From Alentia gelatinosa (Eukaryota > Annelida > Polychaeta > Phyllodocida > Polynoidae), in NCBI GenBank assembly GCA_950022655.1, contig OX465579.1, positions 139,819,118 to 139,883,117 of the forward strand: a DNA stretch of 64,000 bases, in the 5' to 3' direction. The position numbers were made by a program, and so were the translations under genes. Every line of letters starts with the position of its first letter. The stretch's first letter is position 1. Positions 60,175 through 64,000 of this stretch are shown piece after piece. A model generated the notes under the pieces. That model did no database searches, had not been told where the DNA came from, and saw only the letters and a program-made list of their open reading frames with translations.

Positions 60175-60605
60175 CAGGCAGGATCCCACCCTACGCACTC
60201 TACGTAGGTTGGTTCGGTTTTTGGTTAGTTTGCACAGACCTAGTCACACATAACACAACAACGTCTTTTAATAAACAGAGATGTTTATTATTCACTACTT
60301 CCCGGAAAGATCTGGAAGATCTTCCTACAAGTACAGTACCCCAGCACGTAGGTGCCAGGTAATGCTGGAGAGGCTAATCTGAAAGACTCGCCTAACCACC
60401 AGGAAGGTTACGAGAACCCGCCTGCAAAGTGAGGGTCCAAGGGTTTGTTCCGTAGAAGAGACGTGCGAGGACAGCCTGTCGACCTACTGTGAACGCTGAG
60501 TATATATACCCAGCATTACGTAATCTTGGTCTCCGCCGTGTCACTCTCGTGTGCGGTGTTGTCCGGAATCACTACACAGTAAAGATCGGCACGTCGCGCC
60601 ACCTT
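60175..60605 (-). repeat. Second LTR relic, inverted
   Basis: On minus it has TGTGTAGTGATTCC at its start, a TATATATA box near 60510, a GGTTAGGCGAGTCT segment, AATAAACATC and its own U5-like end. Clearly diverged from 57096-57430, so not the partner LTR of the same insertion. Confidence 0.6.
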
Positions 60606-60657
60606 CCGTGAAACATACGAACACTGATGGATTCCCACCCCACTACACTTGCATCAG

Positions 60658-62000
60658 TTATAGGTAACTTCTGGTGTTCCAAGTATATATAGACAGTACT
60701 CCTATCGACAGTTGGTCAAGCTTGCCTTCAGCATGTAGCTTTTCCCAGTCATAGTTATCATATCCTTTAAATAGAACTTCTACATGATGTCTACCATATG
60801 GGACGTCTGTCTCATTGCCTTGTGGAGCTCCTGCTAAAGTAGGTAGATTATGACCAAAACTACTACTGTGGAGCAATGCTCCAATACCTGTGAAACTGTG
60901 TTGCATAAATGTTTAAATTGAGGTGTTTAAACCAAGTTTTAAATGTCAGGGAATACAAGTGAGGAATTAGAACATTATAAACTCAGGTTTACAGTTTTCT
61001 CATTACTATATACCTGAAAAATATTAAGATATTCACCTTATTTCAGCTGTTGGCGCCATGGCAAATCTAATTTGGGCATACACTTTTCATAGCCTCATGT
61101 GAGTTCTGCCAACAAGTTTCAAAGTCCAGCACAAAGCCTTTCCTACTGCCACTTTTTGAATTCCCAACTTCCAAGTTCAAAGCAAGGCTGGTGTGTGATG
61201 TCATATTTAACTCTTCAACCCTATACTTGGTGATGATATGAGGTTCTACATACAGGCACAGGCAAATGCTTGAAGTGTGATAGCATCAAGCACAATGTCA
61301 AAGTTGGCTGCACTACAATATGATGCTATGATGACAGTTTGCATTGATGCTCCTAGTCTCTATAGTTGTATGGTTCTGCTGTTCTAACCCAAAGTTAGGG
61401 ATGTAACCCCTGCCAAATTAAGGCCGTAGTTGGCAGCTAGCAGACAAGCTGCAAGCCCCCATCTCTCCTGTACCCATATATTCAATCATAAAGCTTGACT
61501 ACCTAAAGCCTAATTTTCAATGAAGTCACTTATTGAGACTTGGTTGTTCACATTCAAATATCCAGCAGCAACTGCTTTCTTGATTTGTGCCATCAGTTTG
61601 TAGTCATCAGGCTCCATTGCAGGATCTTAAAGGACCTTCACTGTTTCTTGTAGCAGTATCATTGACATGCAAATACGGATGTTCTGGCAATTTGTTACAG
61701 TCTGGCATGGTGTGAGGATCATTGGTATGAGTGGATCAATCCATGGTGTGGCAATACAAAAGGAAGGCAAAGTTCCATTTTTTTGCACATAGAACCCCTT
61801 TCAGTACTCAATTTAGAGTTCTCAATGAAGAGTTCTCTTTGATGTAGTGCACTTCCATAAACATGGTAATCTTTTTTTAAATGAGCAGCAACATGGGCAT
61901 TTTGTAGCACTTGATGTTGTAGAATATGCTCCTAATTCATCGATATTGAAGAAAGAACTAATGATCTTGTGAGACTGCATTGATTTTGGGAAAAATGTAC
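60658..62000 (-). pseudogene. Decayed minus-strand coding region, unassigned
   Basis: Pieces in several frames look protein-like: ALLHSSSFGHNLPTLAGAPQ with YGRHHVEVLFKGYDNYDWEK (60658-60906), then KGFVLDFETCWQNSHEAMK near 61085-61150, then VEPHIITKYRVEELNMTSH near 61200, and HVAAHLKKDYHVYG with HQRELFIENSKLS (61719-61910). Stops and frameshifts separate them. They probably belong to one mobile-element protein, perhaps a transposase. No catalytic motif is recognisable. Confidence 0.4.
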
Positions 62001-62857
62001 TAGTGTTTGTCCATTGTTGTCTCCCTCCACACCAGTCTGTCAGACTGAGGGAGTGTGTGCACCCATCTCCCAGCAGAGAAACAGGACTGTAACCATAGAC
62101 ACTGAACTCCAGGGAGTGATATGTTCAACTATGTTTACCTTGTGTGGTAATCATTACTATAGTAGTACAGCTAAGCTGATTCCCTGTGATATGATATGAA
62201 TGCATTTCAATTCTTGTCATTGGACAAAAATATGGGAGGCTGCCTCATTGTTTAGCTAAAAAAAACTGAACCTCCTGCAGAAAGTCAAAGAAATTTTGCC
62301 CCCCAAATGGGAATACCCAAAATAAATGTTCCCCCCCCCCCCCTTGGAATATCCAAACAAAAATTTGCTTCCCCCCCCCCCCCCTTGGAATACAAAAGAA
62401 AAAAAGTTGGTCCCCTCCCCAAAACCTGTGCCCCCCCCCCCCCATCGGCCATAATCAATGAACGCTCCCTAAACGTATTTTCTTCATTTCAAAAAGTTGG
62501 TGTATCATTTGTATAATATCTTTATAATTTACCTTTGAAAACAGAATACTCTTCGGGATCTTCTTCGGCGTAGCTCTGCCTTGTCACATACGGTTGGCTC
62601 GATGCTAAGAGTACACAACAACTGTGAGTGCCCAGTGGCGAGGCATTCTCACTTCACCTGCTCGCATTGGCAATGGATAGGCCCTCTAGTAGGAAGTTAC
62701 TGTAGTGACTCCAGGAGGCATTTCCATGGAACAAGAAATAGGATGAATACCCTTGTGGTACACACAAATAATATGGTGAGTTCAATTGTAACTATACCAA
62801 TTCGTTTGTTTGAGATTGATCAACATTAAGATTGAAAAATAATGCTATGCAGGATTT

Positions 62858-63456
62858 GTCTAACAGACAGGTGGGGGTTCAGAGGTCCACAGGGCCCCAT
62901 TGCTCCACTTTTTGTGGTATCGCTAGCTCTAACCGGATCACAATTTTATTTTTACGATTACTTTAGCAATCCGACTGAAAAAGCATTGCTCCCAGTTAAA
63001 ACTGGTCTGACACCTGGTGGTGTGGATCGCTATTTCTATAGGTAGAAGAACAAGGGGCTGGGGTTGGTGGTGCCACCATGGATCGTTATTTAGAATATCA
63101 GATAAGGCTGTATTTAACTTACAGCAACCCGATCCGCCGTGCTGTGAAGGTCCACATAAAAAGTATCGCTAAAAGCCCTATTTTACGTGGCGGTGTGCCT
63201 GTGCGATTACGACGCGATCCGCAAAATTTCAGGGGCAACATCTAGGCCCTCAGCTCGCTATTCTGCGATCCGCAGTTCTGTCGTAAACGTGGAGCAACAG
63301 GGCCCTGACTATCATAGGGGAAAATATATGGATCAAAGCCTATCGGTGTTCCACATTGCTATGATTAATCATCGTTTGATTGCTTTCGTCAAATCAATAT
63401 TCACACCTTCACGGGCCTCACAGAAAGTTGATGACATGAATAAACGATCATTATAG
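62858..63456 (+). CDS. Group of unrecognised plus-strand ORFs
   Basis: Three ORFs in 600 bases. 62842-63045 (GPQGPIAPLFVVSLALTG, then FYFYDYFSNPTEKALLPVK) is hydrophobic then polar. 63078-63245 starts in a perfect Kozak context (GCCACCATGG) and encodes a 55-residue basic peptide (MDRYLEYQIRLYLTYSNPIR, later GVPVRLRRDPQNFRG). 63187-63456 overlaps it in another frame (DQSLSVFHIAMINHRLIAFV). GC content is higher than nearby. The compact, overlapping arrangement without clear introns could be a viral or mobile-element remnant, or a frameshifted single gene. No family recognised. Confidence 0.35.
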
Positions 63457-63709
63457 TTGGGCTGACAAAATTAACACATTTGAATGTTTCCCTCCGACAC
63501 TTATAATAAATCGTCCTAGTCTCCTGCCTTCTCAACCTAAAACTGCCTGATACAACCCACATAAAGTTGTAAAATGTAGAGCTACCCAGTTGATAAGCAG
63601 ATCCAGTAAATAGATATTTACGACTACTGATACTTCGTTATTATTTTGCACGAATACGCAATCGCAATACGCAGGGTCGCAATCCTGTCTGTGTTACCTA
63701 CTATCAAGA

Positions 63710-63972
63710 GACGTCACGAGTTTGAGTATGAGTTTATTTATGTCACGCATTTTGTTGGCTCCGTGATCTCACGAGTTGAAGACGAGTGAGATTATCACGA
63801 GACGAGTGAGATTAGCCAACACAATGAGTGACATAAATCAACTCAAACTCAAATGAGTGGCGTCTAGATTTTATCCTACCCCGTTTCCACGATTTGTTTT
63901 ATATTAGAAAGTAGTGACATAAACAACAAATCCCATGTTAAGTCTGTGGCGTTATTTATTAGGGGTAGGATT
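63710..63972 (-). mobile_element. Composite hairpin element, copy 4
   Basis: A hairpin with about 51-base arms (63710-63760 and 63814-63864; GACGTCACGAGTTTGAGTA...) is followed by module T (63870-63972), with TTTATCCTACCCC and GGGGTAGGA at its ends. On minus the T module reads CCTACCCCTAATAAATAACG, then ACTTAACATGGG. Orientation as in copy 2. Confidence 0.65.
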
Positions 63973-63978
63973 GATATA

Positions 63979-64000
63979 CAGTAGAACCCCGCGTATGCGG
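63979..64000 (+). mobile_element. Start of a pogo/Tigger-like terminal repeat, cut by the window edge
   Basis: CAGTAGAACCCCGCG preceded by TA (63977-63978) fits the ends and TA target of pogo/Tc1-like DNA transposons ('TA-CAGT(A/C)GAACC...'). Only 22 bases are visible. Confidence 0.45.

Larger units (their letters stand above)
59683..62475. mobile_element. Segment bounded by inverted AGGGARCGTTCATTRATTA ends
   Basis: AGGGAATGTTCATTAATTA (59683) leads into CGGCC and a G run. At the other end a C run and CGGCCATAATC, then AATGAACGCTCCCT (to about 62473) is the inverse. C-rich minisatellites with a CCCCCTTGGAATACCCAAA unit lie just inside both ends (59705-59820 and 62290-62445). The interior holds the inverted LTR relic and a decayed minus-strand coding region. 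Confidence 0.5.

Noticed and set aside
62245..62516. Gly- or Pro-rich ORFs near 62.3 kb
   Set aside because: They translate the C/G-run minisatellite.

Overview
The window is nuclear DNA from a repeat-rich metazoan, most likely a marine invertebrate; the species cannot be named from the sequence. Evidence: coding segments are short and bounded by GT/AG splice signals, one gene is a recognisable animal TMEM26-family gene split over large introns, and most of the rest is eukaryotic transposable-element debris (Penelope-like, several non-LTR LINEs, a Gypsy-type gag with LTRs, tRNA-derived SINEs, fold-back/MITE elements, microsatellites). There is no operon structure, CRISPR array, rRNA or intact tRNA gene.

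Layout. 0-4 kb: a long exon (774-2319, +) of an unrecognised, disordered, proline-rich protein, a possible further exon at 3594-3688, then a composite hairpin element and a 70-bp perfect direct repeat. 6.4-21 kb (minus strand): a TMEM26-like gene with a 3' exon (6386-7102), a middle exon (7676-7829) and two different, phase-compatible first exons (14860-15287 and 20786-20976). Its introns hold a triple palindromic MITE array, gag-like pseudogenes and a diverged array carrying a 'CCTCCGTGTACA' motif. 21-26 kb: a possible exon, (TA)n, a LINE scrap, a SINE and a SAM-like/gag-like pseudogene. 26-29 kb: a Penelope-like element with RT and GIY-YIG parts, 57-bp perfect inverted flanks, a candidate hammerhead ribozyme, and a 295-bp composite element inserted in its ORF.

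29-44.5 kb: SINE, a nuclear-receptor-like palindrome array, a TIR-flanked segment, LINE tails (one as a 254-bp tandem duplication), a fold-back element with iteron-like arms, a ~180-bp satellite-like array broken by a LINE, and two related minus-strand LINE pseudogenes. 45-54 kb: scattered candidate host exons, a poly(A)-tailed LINE (about 49.3-50.9 kb), and a well-supported 153-bp exon at 53109-53261. 55-64 kb: a minus-strand LINE, a Gypsy-like LTR+gag relic with an inverted LTR relic 3 kb away, a C-rich minisatellite-ended element, a small group of unrecognised plus-strand ORFs, another composite hairpin element, and the first bases of a pogo/Tigger-like terminal repeat at the window edge.

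The most unusual signal is a two-module mobile unit: a hairpin whose stem sequence differs between copies but whose apex is similar, next to a module with conserved ends (TTWTCYYACCCC) and the internal motif CCATAGGCTTAACATTGGG. There are four copies and a fifth partial one. One copy sits inside the Penelope-like ORF, which gives its boundaries (28040-28334) and a possible 3-bp target duplication.
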